Below the pieces are notes generated by a model. That model did not search any database and was not told where the DNA came from. It saw only the letters and a list, made by a program, of their open reading frames with translations. 64,000 nt of DNA from Physcomitrium patens (taxonomy: Eukaryota; Streptophyta; Bryopsida; Funariales; Funariaceae), in NCBI RefSeq assembly GCF_000002425.4, contig NC_037262.1, positions 3,540,080 through 3,604,079 on the forward strand. Reading direction: 5' to 3'. Positions 11,401 through 23,936 of the stretch are shown in pieces (within the stretch, counting starts at the first letter, position 1; the number at the start of each line of letters is the position of its first letter). Made by a program: the position numbers and the translations under genes.

Positions 11401-12839
11401 AATAGTATAATCAATGCTTTAATTTGTATATATAGCATAACTTATTTTTTGTCTTCTTTATCTCAAAATAATTCTTATGTCAATGTGTTTGCAACCAACT
11501 CATTCTACACAACCCTATGGTTGAATTTTAAAGTTGATGTACTTGATGTAGACTATCCACCTCAATATAATTATATCTAATAATTTTACTTGGTATTTAG
11601 TATTATTATTATTATTATTATCATTATTATTATTTTTACAACATATGTTCATGATTTTGATTTTTTTGACTTTTTCTTGCTCAATGTTTAATCAACAATG
11701 AAATACCAAAAGCCTTCATATGCAGTATGTAAAATCCAAATGTAGTAAAAGACATGAAAACTTATATTTTTGATTTTTTAAACTATGATTTTATTTCGTT
11801 TTCATAAATTTGAACTATTTTAATTCCATCTATTTTTACTATACATATAATTGGGTTATGTACATACCAACCATTCATCTGTTCTGAAATTATTTAATTT
11901 TACTTTTCTGTAATATTTTAAACTTTGAACTTTGTTTAAAGTAATGTTAAGTATATAAATTTTAATTTGGATTTTATCTTTATGGTTATTATTCATTACA
12001 AAAAAAACTTTAGATATCTTTTTGTTTCAATTCTATCATTTTACATCGTTTTTCTTCATATATGCAAGATTTTTACATCATTTTGAAATTAAGATACTCT
12101 TTTTTCAATTAAAATTCTCCTAAATTTCTATTAATTATATTTTTTATTTCATTTTAGAATTTTTAGCTCTTCTAAGTAGTGTTTGTTATTCCACTAAGCC
12201 AAATGATAATTGTATGCTGATCAAAACTTTGTTTTGTATTGCCATCAGAGATGGATCTTAGTGCAAAAGTAAATAACCAAGACAACATAAAAGTTCCACA
12301 TTTTGTTGCAAAACTGATAATAATTGGGATTCAAAACATTGTTTTTTTTTTAGAGATTATGCACTTGTTTTCATATCCCATATATTGGAATGATTTTAAT
12401 ATTTAGTTATTTTCAAGTACTGTGAGCCTTTTGTTGAAATATGGTATAATAAATGTATTTTAAAATCCATATTTAAGTTAAGTTATATGGTGTGGCATTT
12501 ATAGTTTTAAGATTAAAAAACATGTATGCATTTGTAATTGTAAAAACAAATATGATCCTCTAAATTTAATAAAGTTACCGTTCTATAAATCAATTTAAAA
12601 TCAATTTAGATACTATCAATTTTTAAATGCAACTTATGATGTTTATATTTTTAGAATTTAAAAATTATTTCTTAAGTTGAGAACTAATTGAATATCTATT
12701 TTGCAACAATATTACATACAAAATTCTTTGCTTTATCATTTTTCAATAATATTTTTTATTTTTCAATAATATATTTAGATATATTTTAATAATTCAAAAC
12801 AAAAAAACATCACTATATTTTATTTCGGAAAGTAATTAA
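11401..12839. other. AT-rich spacer, no gene seen
   Basis: Nothing with coding character on either strand. It holds a (TTA)n tract at about 11600-11637 with one interruption and many short A or T runs. Confidence 0.6.
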
Positions 12840-13060
12840 AATCACACCCTCTTTTATCATCTCATGATTACTTTTGTCCAACTTTCATTTTTATTTCTTA
12901 TTCTCAGTCTTTTATCTTCTTTTCCAATTTCCAATCCTTTCTTCTTTGTCCCCAATTATTTATTCGTTGTTTCCAATCCTTCTATTCTTATCTTGACTCT
13001 TTGATCTTTGGTTTCTTGTTTTTTATTTCCAATCTCCATCTTTATTATAAATCCCTTTCA
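12840..13060 (-). repeat. Dispersed repeat copy, minus orientation
   Basis: The reverse complement contains GACAAAAGTAATCATGAGATG followed by a degenerate segment, preceded by repeated GATTGGGGACA and GGATTGGAAA-like words. The same sequence occurs in plus orientation at 28.55-28.71 kb, and a shorter version at 34.68-34.76 kb. It has no coding potential. It may be a small non-autonomous element or the end of a larger one. Confidence 0.55.
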
Positions 13061-15179
13061 TCTTATGAGATTCCTACAAAGAAGACATTATTCTTTAGCA
13101 ATTGTAGCATTTAGTCAATTGTGTGGATCTTTAAAAGCACCCCAATAATTTTAACCTTGATTTATTAAAAAATCTTCTTATCATAGAAATTCAAATAAAT
13201 TTTTTAATTTAAAGTAAGAGACATTGGGAGAAATTCATTGATAAGTCTCAATATCATGCAGCAAGTCTGTAATATCAAATCTTAATTAATTGTAGCACAT
13301 AAGGTATTGAAGATATATTATTCTTTATATATAATATTTTTTGTATATATATATATATATATATATGTAGAAATCTAGCTACGTGCCAAGCTTGTTATGA
13401 GCCATCACCTATAAACAATGATCTTGATTATATTATAGACTATAACATGCTTTATAATAAATAAAGATTAGAACATCATTTTTTTAATTTAAAGGTTGTG
13501 GATGTCACAAGTCATAAAGAGATTATTCTTATTGGTCATTAATTAGACATTTGGTCAAATCTTTAGTTTGCTATGTCAAAATGTTTGAACTTCACACTGT
13601 TATATTGTAAATGCTTACACTATGTAAAAATTAGTTAAAACATATTTTATGTTCATAAGTCTTGATTTGTATTAGAATGGTTAATAAATTAATTTAAAAA
13701 GAATAAATATAAGAAACTTTATTTTGAATTTTATCTATTTTTATTATAATATTTAAATTATATAAGATTTAGATGTTTAGTAGAGAGCTTTAAGAAAAGG
13801 TGGAAGCCTCAAGATAAAAATCTTAACTATTAGGAGGCTTATGGGGAGGGATGAAATCAAGGCATGGTCGGATGAAGGCAAAAGGTAAAGATCTTTATCC
13901 CTATTGGTCGAAAGCTATATCTAATAGGCTTTCAATAGGTTGTCTGCTCCCATAATAAGGATTTTTGTAACTTCAAAAGAGGAATTTGACAATCAAAAGT
14001 AAGGATTATAAGATTTAGGATTTTCACTATAATTTGTGTACAAATTTTAGAGGATTTGGAGTTAGGGTGATGAAGTTATAGCCATTTGAAGTTATGGTGT
14101 TGTTTAAGACATACTATTGCTCTTTGATATGAGGAGTTTTATGATAGATTTTGGAGATAGAAAGATGCAGCCACAAGGATGATTTTAAGATCTACATCTT
14201 TTGTGAAAGAATTTTTGTATTTGAAGTTTGTATAAAGAAGTTACAGAGTGTTGAAAATAACATATGTAATTTAGAGGTAGTAAGTAAGTCATTTTGTTGA
14301 TAGTAATGATTAGAGCCATATCATGAGTTTTTGGATGAATTTTTGGCTAAATTTTTTAAAATTGTATATTATTGAGTTCAAAAGCTATATATCAAAATCT
14401 ATGATATTTGAATATTTAGTTTGTGACATATGCAGAAATTTGCACATAGATGTATATAAGCTAAGGTTTGAAGCTACTATTAGAATTTTGGCAATATCTC
14501 AAGATTTGTAAAGAATTTATAGTTAAAATTTGTTATGGTAGTTGTTAAAAATACACTAGTACTTCATGTAAAATTTGGATTTGTTTGGATGGTCCAATCG
14601 TGACATATGAACTATTGAAGTTTTGGAAGAATTTACCTTAAGAGTATAGAAGTTTTTTATGATATTTTTATCACATTTTTGATGATATTTGGTACTTAAG
14701 GCTTATTTATTGATGTAATTTCTCCTATAGGAATAATTTTATATATAGACTTAGTATTTTCATTAACTAGAAGCTTAGTTGAGCATTTAGTGACAGTTAG
14801 AAGCCCAATTCTTTCTAAATGGCAAATTCTCTCTACTTCGACAATGATTGATTTTTTTAATATTTTTGTAGATTACACTTGTATCTAAGTTTGTCACAAC
14901 ATATGCACAATTCTTCTTAATTGCCTTGTCTTTCAAAAAAAAAAACTAAGAGGTATTTTTATTAATACATTAAGTCTTTATTTTTAAGAAATTGTACCAT
15001 TAAACTGTTTGAATATTGATGTAAACAATCACATTAGTACTTGCAAGAACCTCTCTTATAGAATAGAGCTTGAAATTCTTTAATAAATAATACATTAAAA
15101 TAAACAATGGAGTCCTAATTTCAACTTCTTGAATACCAAAATTAATATTGTTAGATTCTATTTAATTTAGATTTTAGGT
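13061..15179. other. AT-rich spacer with an LTR-like block
   Basis: No gene found. There is a (TA)n tract at about 13344-13366. The segment 13790-14930 is less AT-rich, unique within the window, and has the non-coding, G/A-rich texture of an LTR, ending near TTTGTCACAACA. No partner copy is visible, so this is a suspicion only. Confidence 0.35.
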
Positions 15180-15699
15180 TTAATTCATCATTAATAACTA
15201 TAGCTAGAAATTCATATATTTTGATATTATCTTATGAAAAATCTTCTTAGAAGCTTCAAAGATGCATATTTGACTTAATATATATATATATATATATATA
15301 TATAGTTGATTGATAGATTAGAAACTTGGCCAATAAGTTAGCCATATATAACTCATGTAGATAACTTGTGATACAAGTTAACAATGTGGCATGTATATAA
15401 GAAACTTGCGAGACAAGTTAAGACCCGAGTCTTACAAATTAGTCATATGTTAGAGGTTCTATAGGACGTCACTACATAGCTCCTAGTTGATAGTATATAT
15501 GGAGGTAAGAGTGAAGCCTTCTTCACTCCCGTTAATACCTTTTTAATCTTTAGTCTTATTTTAAGACTTTTTAATCTTTTTGTCTTTAGAAATAGCCATT
15601 ATAATTTAATATATTTCCATCTTTGAATGATTTTTTAGTCTTTTTGAATGACATAAGAGAATATTGAGATTTTTTTTTTGATATTTATATCTTTGAAAA
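15180..15699 (+). mobile_element. LTR A: 5' LTR of the outer chromovirus
   Basis: Aligns along its length with the LTR at 27716-28245, for example GATATTATCTTATG against GATATTATCTTGTG, the block GATAGTATATATGGAGG, and TGAAGCCTTCTTCACT in both. It is also related, more distantly, to the inner pair at 17.5 and 23.4 kb. It contains a private (TA)n expansion at 15278-15304. The first bases are worn so the start is approximate. The downstream TTTTGATAAGAATGC may be the remains of an initiator-Met primer-binding site. Confidence 0.75.
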
Positions 15700-17518
15700 T
15701 TTTGATAAGAATGCTAAATTATTGTCTTCATTTTGTATTAAAAATAAGTAGATTATCTCACTTCTATTGTTGCATTTTGAAGGCTGTGGACTATCAACTT
15801 TTAAACTTACTTTTAATTTTTTAATATTAATTGTTTTTCTTAAAGAGAGTGGACAATTCTTCTTTGTAGAAACTTTTATTTGATATTAGAGGTTGCATAT
15901 TATCCTCCTTTAGTTTCACTTTTAAATTTGTTTGACTTGTCTAAAAAAGAAAAAATTATGGATCCTACTCTCAATAGAAGTGAGAATAGATTTATAACTA
16001 TTACATATCTTTATAAACTTGTCAATATTCTAAGGGTGGAAATCCCACATATCTTTAACATTAATTATAGAGGTAATAATATGGTGCATATAAAGGAGGT
16101 CAATAACAAAGTTTAAAGTCTATGCTAAGAAGATGTATAATTGAAAGAAGGAAGTAAATCAAGCTCATAATTAATTCCAAAAGTCTTACTACTCAAAATA
16201 TGAGAGAAGCACAAAGAAATATTCTTAAAAAATTTGATGGAATAAGATTAAAAATTTTAAGATTTCTACAATAAGTAAAATTCTATCTAAGATTGCATCA
16301 TTTTCAATATCTTATTGGATTTATTCAAGTTGGATTCATAGATATACTTCTCTTTAGGAATACTCTTTCTTCATTTGTAACTTTAATAGAAAAATATTCA
16401 CATCTTTTCTATGATTTGATTTCATTTTTAATAATATTTATGGCTAATTTTTAAAAAAATCAAAAAAAAATAGCAAAAATCAAATTTCTATCTTTATAAT
16501 AAAGATCATATTTAGCCACCATATATGCTATAAAATTCCAAAAAATTTCTTGTAATATAAATTGAAATGAAAAAAATCCTTATCAATAAATTTTAATTTG
16601 GATTAAAAGATAATGTCAAAGATTTATTATAAATAATACCAAAAGCAAGCTTGTTACATCAATTTTTTGCTGAATCTATTACATGTGATAATTGACTCTT
16701 TGAAAGATGCCAAGAACAAAGATTTGGTTGAAGAGGTACAAATCAAACTATAGCTTTGAAGTTCACATAAGCTTATTCTTGAAAACCATAACCTATGCAA
16801 ATTGACACAATACATTTCAAGACTCTTATTGAACAAAAAAAACTCAATGCTATCAAAAAAGTTTATGCTTATATTGTGGAGAATCTAAATAGACTATTCA
16901 TCATTGTTAAAAGATACAATGTAACCATAAAATAAGAGCATAGTTGCCAAAAAAGATGATGTGTCAAAACACTAGTTTTTTCAACTATAATAGAGATAGT
17001 GTGGCTTGAATCTTATATAATACCTAGTAAAAGTCCTATTCTCTCTTTAAAGCCTTCACTTTATTTTACAATAAAAGTTTATTTGGAATAAACAAATTAT
17101 AAAGACTTTGTCTTGCTAGAATCAAGAGTCTCAATTTCTTTTTAAAGATAAAGCTTTTGATTAAAAATAATAAATATTTTTAATTAAGAAAAATAAATCC
17201 TTACATATAGAAGTCATAGATAGTCATTTATTATCTTCTGAAGATGCTATCTATGAAATAAGTTTTTTAGATGTAGCAACTAAAGATTATAATAGATTAG
17301 TAATATTTAATATTATTAGATTTTTATTTGATCTAGTAATTTTAAAATTAATTTAGCTAAAAAAATATAATCTTTAAATAGACTAAATTTCTTATAACCT
17401 TAATTTTTCCTATAATTTAGTTTAAGATCTTAATAGTTGAATAAAAACCTATATATTTAGTATAACCAAACTCTCATTGATAAGTACAAGAATTTTCATA
17501 CGTGTTGCAAAAAAAAGG
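15700..17518 (+). pseudogene. Outer chromovirus: Gag and protease relic up to the nested insertion
   Basis: Parallel at the DNA level to the inner element at 18070-19870. An open piece at 15880-16116 covers the start of Gag. Later, matching Gag text includes the words for FERCQEQRFG near 16700, then a decayed zinc knuckle and a decayed protease up to 17500. Stops and indels are frequent, more so than in the inner copy, consistent with greater age. The sequence breaks at 17518 within the protease-RT linker, where LTR B begins, and continues at 23941. Confidence 0.8.
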
Positions 17519-18069
17519 TCTCTCGAACATATATATTTAATTCAATAATTACTTATATGATTAGGTAGAAGTAGATAAATATAGATTAATTTTATAAAAT
17601 CTTTTAATAAAGCTTTTTAAAAGCTTTAAAGATACAGCTTTGACTTTAGATGTGTTTGTAGGTCAAAAACTTGGCCAACAAGCTAATCACATACAGGTAG
17701 CTTATAGAACAAGTTAACTCTATATAATAGCTTGTGAAACAAGCTAACCATGTGGCGCATATATAGATATCTTATCTTGCAAGTTAAGACATGTGGCTAG
17801 TAAAGTCAACATGTTTTTGAGGTCTTATAGGATATCGCCATGTAGCTCCTAGTTAAGAGTATATATAGAGGTAAGAGTGAAGCCTTCTTTACTCTTGACA
17901 ATGCAGTTCTAGTCTTTAGTCTTCTTTCAAGACTTTCTAGTCTTCTTATTTTTTTGGCAATAGCCATTCTAGTTAATATTACATTACCTTTTGAGTGACT
18001 TTTTAGTTCTCTTCACTAATACAAGAGTGAATCAAAGATTTTCTTTTTTTGAAATTCATATCCTTGATA
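17519..18069 (+). mobile_element. LTR B: 5' LTR of the inner (nested) chromovirus
   Basis: About 550 bp that align with 23396-23936. Shared words include TCAATAATTACTTATATGATT, AAGTCAACATGTTTT and TTTTGAGTGACTTTTTA. The start is set by alignment to TGTCATGGACAT in LTR B' (here TCTCTCGAACAT), the end by CCTTGATA against CCTTAACA. Bases AAAGG stand immediately before it and AAGG follows LTR B', giving a 4-5 bp target duplication. The following GTTTGATAAATGTGC sits where an initiator-Met primer-binding site would be. Confidence 0.85.
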
Positions 18070-18299
18070 GTTTGATAAATGTGCTAATATACTATTTTTG
18101 TCTTGTTTTAGAAATAAGTGGATTATCCTACTTTTATTGTTATGTTTTGAAAGTTACGGACTATCCACTTTTTAAACAAAATAAATTATTTTTAAATGAT
18201 GATCTTTCTTTAAAGAGAGAGGATTATTCATCTTTGTAGAAATCTTTATTAGAGGTTGTGGATTACCCTCCTCTAATTTAACTCTCTGGATTTTTTTGA

Positions 18300-19320
18300 A
18301 TTGCCTATGGAAGGAAAGATTATAGATGCTATATCTAGCAAAAGTGAGAATAGATTTGCAACTATTGCAAAGCTTTATGAACTTGTTAATACTCTTAGAA
18401 TAGAAATCTCACATATTTTTAATAAGAATCATGGAGGTACTATACCTACACCTTTGGAAAAAGTTTAGAGTCTATGACAATTGAAGGAAGCAAGTAGATC
18501 GACCTCACAATCAAATCTAGGGAGTTTTGCTTCTACAAGTATGACAGGGATAAGAATTAGTATGCCTGAGAAGTTTGATGGAACAAGATCAAAATTTTGA
18601 AGATTTTTGCAATAAGTCAAGTTCTATCTAAGATTGCATCTTTTTCAATATCTTGATGGATTTACTCAAGTTGGATTCACATCTATACTTCTATCAAGAA
18701 ATACACTTTCTTGGTTTATACCTTTAATAAAAAAAGATTTAATATTCTTTTATGATTTGAATTCATTCCTAGAAATATTTACGATTACATTCAGAGAAAA
18801 TGATTGAGAACAAGTAGTAGATACCAAACTCTTATCTTTAAAACAAGGATCACGATCAACCACCACATATGCTGCTGAATTCCAAAACCTTGCTTGTGAT
18901 GTGGAGTGGAATGACAAAGCACTCATCAATTAATTTCGATATGGATTAAAGAATAGTATCAAAGATTTGTTATTAGTAATATTAAAAATAGAATCTTTAA
19001 GCTAATTTATTACTCAAGCCATTGCATGCAACAATCGATTATTTGAAAGGCGTCAAGAACAAAGACTTGGCTGGAGAAGAACAAATCAAGTAATAGCAAT
19101 AGCTTTCAAGTTTTTTGAAACATATTCATCAAAGCCAAAAACCGATGCAAATTGATACATTATATTTTAAAACTCTTACAGAGAAGAAAAAGACTCAATG
19201 TTGCCAAGAGGGTTTGTGTTTATACTATGGAGAAGCTTAGCACTTTATTCAACATTGTCCAAAAAAACAATGCAATTATAAAATGAAGAGCACAATTACC
19301 AAAGAAGAAAATATGTCAGA
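18300..19320 (+). pseudogene. Inner chromovirus: Gag relic with CCHC knuckle
   Basis: Reads with scattered stops as a Ty3/gypsy Gag: an N-terminal helical part (RFATIAKLYELVNTLRIEI), then MPEKFDGTRSKF at the start of the capsid domain, TLSWFIPLI, and FERRQEQRLGW at its end. A zinc knuckle at 19212-19270 reads C-L-Y-Y-G-E-A-stop-H-F-I-Q-H-C, so the second Cys is Tyr and a Gly codon is a stop. The Gag type is that of chromoviruses also known from fungi and non-seed plants. It is dead, but better preserved than the outer copy. Confidence 0.85.
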
Positions 19321-19350
19321 AAATGAGTTTCTCTAGCTACAATAAGGATT

Positions 19351-19776
19351 GTGCGGTTGGAATCATGTGCAATACCTAATAAAAGTCATATTTTCTACTC
19401 AAACCCCTCACCTTGTTTTACAATAGTTATGTATTTAGGACCTAAAAATCACAAAGTTCTTATCTTATTAGATTTAAGAGCCTCAACCTATTTTATAGAT
19501 GAAGATTTTATCAAAAATCAAAAAATACCTTTAGTCAAAAAAACTAAATTTGTACATGTAAAAGTCATAGATAGTCATTCGTTGTCTTCTAAAAATATTA
19601 CCTATGAGATTGTTCCTTTAGATGTAACAATTAAAGATCATAAAAGTGTAGTAGTATTTAATGTAATAATATATTTCTTCAATCTGATTATTTTAGAATT
19701 ATCATGGCTAAAAAAATATAACCCTCAAATAGATTGGATTTCTTATAACCTTAATTTTTTTGGTAGTATAGTCTAA
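19351..19776 (+). pseudogene. Inner chromovirus: aspartic protease relic
   Basis: Open for 141 codons and clearly the protease: LLDLRASTYFID stands where LLDSGAS-T is usual (catalytic Asp codon at 19471-19473, next residues Leu-Arg instead of Ser-Gly). It ends with the strand ILELSWLKKYNPQIDW, the second hallmark of this family. The changed active-site loop should abolish activity. The homologous minus-strand copy at 52.9-53.5 kb has D-S-R at the same place. Confidence 0.85.
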
Positions 19777-19989
19777 GATCGAGTTAGCAAAGTAGAAGTA
19801 TAAAAGTCTAGTACTTCCAAACCTTTACTAGTAAGTACAAGAGCTTTCATGCATATTGTATAAAAAGGATTATCTTTTGATGTATATGCTATGCCCATTT
19901 CTAATGGTGAAAAAATATCAAGTGGTATTTCTAGCTAATATGAAGAATTCTAAGACATTTTTAAAAAGAAGAATGTAGATTTTCTTCCA

Positions 19990-21350
19990 GAGTATTGACC
20001 TTAAGATTGTTGAATTGATTTGCAAGAAGGAGCTCAACCACCATTCAGACCAATCTATAGCTTATTGCAAAATGAATTGGTTGCATTAAAAGAGTACATT
20101 GATGAGAACTTTGTAAACAACTTCATACACCATTCTAAATTTCCAACCTTAGCTCCTAACTTATTTGTGAAGAAGAAAGGCGGATCTCTATGGATGTATG
20201 TAGATTATCAAAGACTCAATAAGATCACCATCAAGAATAGGTATCATTTGTCTTTGATTTCAAAACTTCTTGACCAATTCAATCAAGCAAAGATCTATAC
20301 CAAAATAGATCTACGAAAAGCATATAACTTAGTTTGTATCAAAAAAAGAAATGATTGGAATATTACTTTTTAAACTAGGTATGGACATTTTGAATATGAT
20401 GTCATGCCTTTTGGACTCACAAATGTACCAGTCGCTTATCAACATCTTATGAATGATGTTTTTTTGTGAGTTTCTAGATGATTTTGTGATTTTCTATTTA
20501 GACAACATTCTAATCTATTCTAAGAATACAAAAGAACATAAACTTCATGTTTGTCGAATGCTACAAAAACTTAGAGATATAAGATGATATGCTAAGTTAG
20601 AAAAGTGTATATTCCACATTATTCAAGTTGACTTTTTAGGATACATCATTTCTGATAAAGTTCTTATGATGGATCCCAAGAAGGTCTAAATTATCATAGA
20701 TTAGAAGATTCTAAGAACAATACAAGATGTGCAATACTTTTTAGGCTTTGCTAATTACTACCAAATCTTCATCAAAAAATTTTCTCAAGTTACAGCTCTA
20801 CTTATATATTTGACTTATAAAGACAAACTTAAATAGTATAAAGAAACAAAAACATCATTTGATGCTTTAAAGAAAGAATTTTTATTTGTACCAATCTTAT
20901 ATTGCATTGACTTTTTTAAGGCATTTTTTTATGAAAATAGACTCATCAAACTTTTCTATGGATTTTGTATTATTATAAATGGAAATAGATGATAAATTCC
21001 ATCCAATAGCTTTTTATTTCATGAAATTTTCAGCAGCCAAAATTAATTATGAGATCCATGACAAAAGGTTCCTTGCAATTGTGGACTCATTTCAAGAATG
21101 GTGCTTCAAGTCCAATTACTATGTATATGGATCATAAGAACCTTGAGTACTTCATGTCAACATGTATTTTGAATCGCCGTCAAGCTCATTGGAGCATGTC
21201 TTTATCAAGATTCAATTTCAAGATACTTATTGATCCAAAAAATAATAAGGTCTATCAGATGCCTTTTCTACACGTTCTTATCTTACACCAAAAGAAGGAG
21301 ATGCATCTTTTGATCAACAAAGAACGATTCTCTTAAAGCCTAAGTATTTT
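19990..21350 (+). pseudogene. Inner chromovirus: reverse transcriptase and RNase H relic
   Basis: RT starts near 20020 (FRPIYSLLQNELVALKEYI), then LFVKKKGGSLWMYVDYQRLN and KIYTKIDLRKAYNLV, open to 20373. After a stop it continues through [10 protein letters not shown] one-base gain in the T run near 20458-20466 shifts the frame into FLDDFVIFYLDNILIYSK. The catalytic box there is Y-L-D-N (20495-20506), the second catalytic Asp being replaced by Asn. The connection helix FLGFANYYQIFIKKF follows. RNase H is recognisable but broken, with a readable piece at 21049-21336 around YMDHKNLEYFMS. Ty3/gypsy identity is certain; the enzyme cannot be active. Confidence 0.9.
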
Positions 21351-21479
21351 CATCTTTGAGCAATAAATTCAACATTGATTGTTGATTCAACCTTTATCAA
21401 GTAAATCCAATTAAGTATGTCTTTTGATCCTCTTGTTCATAATATCAAAAATCTTTCTTCTAAATCTCATGATATTTCA

Positions 21480-22620
21480 AAGTTTGAGTTCAAGAACAAC
21501 CTTCTTTATTTTGAAGGATGCCTATATCTCCTAGAAGGAGAAGTATGTTTACGTGTTCTTCAAGTATGTCATGACTTTTTGGCAACATGATATTTTAGAT
21601 ATAAAAAGACTTTAGAGCTTATATTTAGAGATTTTTGGTGGCTGCAAATGTAGAAGGTGATAAAAGACTTTGTATAATCATATGATACTTGTTCAAGATC
21701 CAAAACTCTTCACCATCAATTTTATGGAGTATTTCAACCGTTACCTATTCCAGAACAACTATGGTCTTTTGTTTCTATGGATTTTTTCATGGATCTTTCA
21801 GTCTCAAGTTTACATGATTCTATATTTGTAATTATAGATCGCTTCACCAAAATGGCACATTTTGTACATAGTACAAAATGTATTTCAGATGAAGAAACAA
21901 CTAAGCTTTTTATTGACAATATCTATTGCTATTATGGATTGTCAAAGGATATTATATCGGATAGGAGAGACTCAATTTGTATCAAGATTTTAGAGAACCT
22001 TATTCAAGCTTCTAAATATAGATATAAAGCTTTTTTAGGCTTTTCATCATCAAACTAATGTGCAAACGAAATGGATGAATCAAATTTTGGAACAATATTT
22101 GAAGTGTACTATCAACTATCATCAAGATGATTGGACAACTCTTTTGCTATTGGCAGAGTTTGCATATACTAATTTAGTACATTCTTGTATTCAATAAACA
22201 TTTTTTTTTTTTTTTATTAACTATGGTTATCATCTACGACTTGATACTTTTGACTTTTTAAAATTTCATAAACTTGTGGCAAAAGATTTAGCAAATCAAT
22301 TGTCAAAGATACATGCAACAATAAAGATACAATTAAAAAAAACTCAAGAATGATAAAAGATCAATGCAGATGCCTATCGCAAGAAATATCCATAGTTCAA
22401 CATAGGTGATAAGGTATAGTTACTTCGTCACAATATCAGGACTACTCATTCTTATGATAAGTTTGACTATCATAGGCTGAGATTTTTTTCTATTTGTGAA
22501 CAAATCAATCTTATTGCTTATCAATTACATCTATCAGAGTCTATGAAGATCTATCTTATATTTTACGTGTCCCTTATTGACTTGTATAAGACAGTGAATA
22601 TTTTGAGAAGAAGACAAATG
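21480..22620 (+). pseudogene. Inner chromovirus: integrase relic
   Basis: The zinc-binding region near 21540-21720 is worn. The catalytic core is open at 21777-22058: MDFFMDLSVSSLHDSIFVII (first core Asp), TKMAHFVH, then YYGLSKDIISDR (second Asp). The core ends with a frame change near 22030, and the C-terminal part continues with YHQDDWTTLLLLAEFAYTN, a T-run expansion at 22200-22216, and YGYHLRLDTFDF. Integrase joins the DNA copy to the genome. The order RT, RNase H, integrase is that of Ty3/gypsy, not Ty1/copia. Confidence 0.88.
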
Positions 22621-22639
22621 CCACCTCTTCTATAGAAAT

Positions 22640-22808
22640 AAATAATAATCAAGAGTTCAAAGTGGAAGAAGTCTTAGATTCAACATAGTGCTGAAATAGG
22701 TTAGAATATCTCATTCATTGGCATGGATATGATATTAGTGAATGCACATGGGAGCCATCAAAGAACTTTGCAAATGCAACAAAGAAAGTTAAAGCTTTTT
22801 ATCAATGA
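22640..22808 (+). pseudogene. Inner chromovirus: C-terminal chromodomain
   Basis: A well-preserved chromodomain ends pol: EFKVEEVLDS, two stops in the variable loop, then RLEYLIHWHGYDISECTWEP and a final helix ending KVKAFYQ with a TGA at 22806-22808. Aromatic-cage positions (Phe near the start, Trp and Tyr in the HWHGY segment) are present. In chromoviruses this domain recognises histone marks and directs integration to heterochromatin. It assigns the family firmly. The outer copy has the same domain at 26.95-27.12 kb. Confidence 0.9.
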
Positions 22809-23395
22809 AATCCATCAAAACTAAGATGAAGAATAGCAAATCTTTGCTATAAAAGAAAGAAGATGAAAGAAAGATAATATTTTATCTTCTATCTTTTTTT
22901 ATAGCTTTTGTGTATTTATGAAGCTAAGGGAGATGGAAAACCAATAATTAGTAGATTCAACTCAAAACCTTTATTTTTGGATTTACCAAATGAGACATTA
23001 TAATTGTCACAACCTTCTAGATGACGGAATCGAGATGAAGATCCTCAAGAACAACATGTCTTTCCTTGAATAGATGGCGAGATACAATGTGTTTGGTATT
23101 ACAACCTTGGAAGAGAGTCTTGCTGTTTGATAATTCTATTAGAGGTAGGAACAACTCCTGACTGTGTTCTAAATGTTTTATTTGAAGGAAGTTATGAAGG
23201 CCTTAACAATGACTAAATAATAGGATAATCTTCTCGCCTTGATATAGGACACTATCGATGGCTAAGAAGGCCTATCAACCATCTTCAAAGAGAACAAAGA
23301 TCAGAGTATGTGGCAAATATAATTTGCTGCATCTTAGACTTCTTCAATATATGAAGATCGCTCCTTATAGAACTCGTCTTTAGAAGGGGAGATAA
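22809..23395 (+). other. Chromovirus 3' region between chromodomain and LTR
   Basis: About 590 bp between the end of pol and the 3' LTR, alignable along its length with 27126-27715 in the outer element. Both contain a possible start, ATGGAAAA(C/T)CAATAATTAG, and readable words such as DEDPQEQ and VWYYNLGRESC in one frame, interrupted by stops of the CAA/CAG-to-TAA/TAG type. It ends with a purine-rich tract AGAAGGGGAGA at 23382-23392 (polypurine tract). Whether it was ever a coding region is undecided. Confidence 0.5.
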
Positions 23396-23936
23396 TGTCA
23401 TGGACATATATATTTACTTCAATAATTACTTATATGATTAGGTAGAAGTAAATAAATATAGATTAATTTCATAAAATCTTTTAGTAAAGCTTTCTAGAAG
23501 CTTCATAGACGAGGTTTTAACTTTAGATGTGTCAAAAACTTTGCCAACAAGTTAATCACATGTTGTTAGCTTGTGGAACAAGTCAACTCTATATAGTAGC
23601 TTGTAGAATAAGCTAACCATACAATGCATACATAAATAACCACTTTGCAAGTTAAAACATGTAGTTAGCAAAGTCAACATGTTTTGGAGGACCTATAGGA
23701 CATCGCCACATAGCTCTTAATTAAGAGTATATATGGAGGCAAGAGTAAAGCCTTCTTTACTCATATTAATGCCATTCTAGTCTTTAGTCTTATTTCAAGT
23801 CTTTCTATTCTTTTTATTTTTTAGCAATAGCCATTCTAGTTAATATTGCATTATCTTTTGAGTGACTTTTTAATTCTCTTCAGTGACATAAGAGTATATT
23901 GAAGATTTTCTTTCTTTGAGATTCATGTCCTTAACA
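23396..23936 (+). mobile_element. LTR B': 3' LTR of the inner chromovirus
   Basis: 541 bp starting TGTCATGGACATATATATTT directly after the polypurine tract and ending CCTTAACA. It pairs with LTR B at 17519-18069. The following bases AAGGATCAAC continue the outer element exactly where it was interrupted at 17518, because the inner element has AAAAAGGATTATC at the equivalent place (about 19864). Confidence 0.88.

Noticed and set aside
13790-14930. A further LTR copy of the TGTTGT family
   Set aside because: I compared blocks with the 58.6 kb LTR and found no consistent matches; left as an unassigned LTR-like block.
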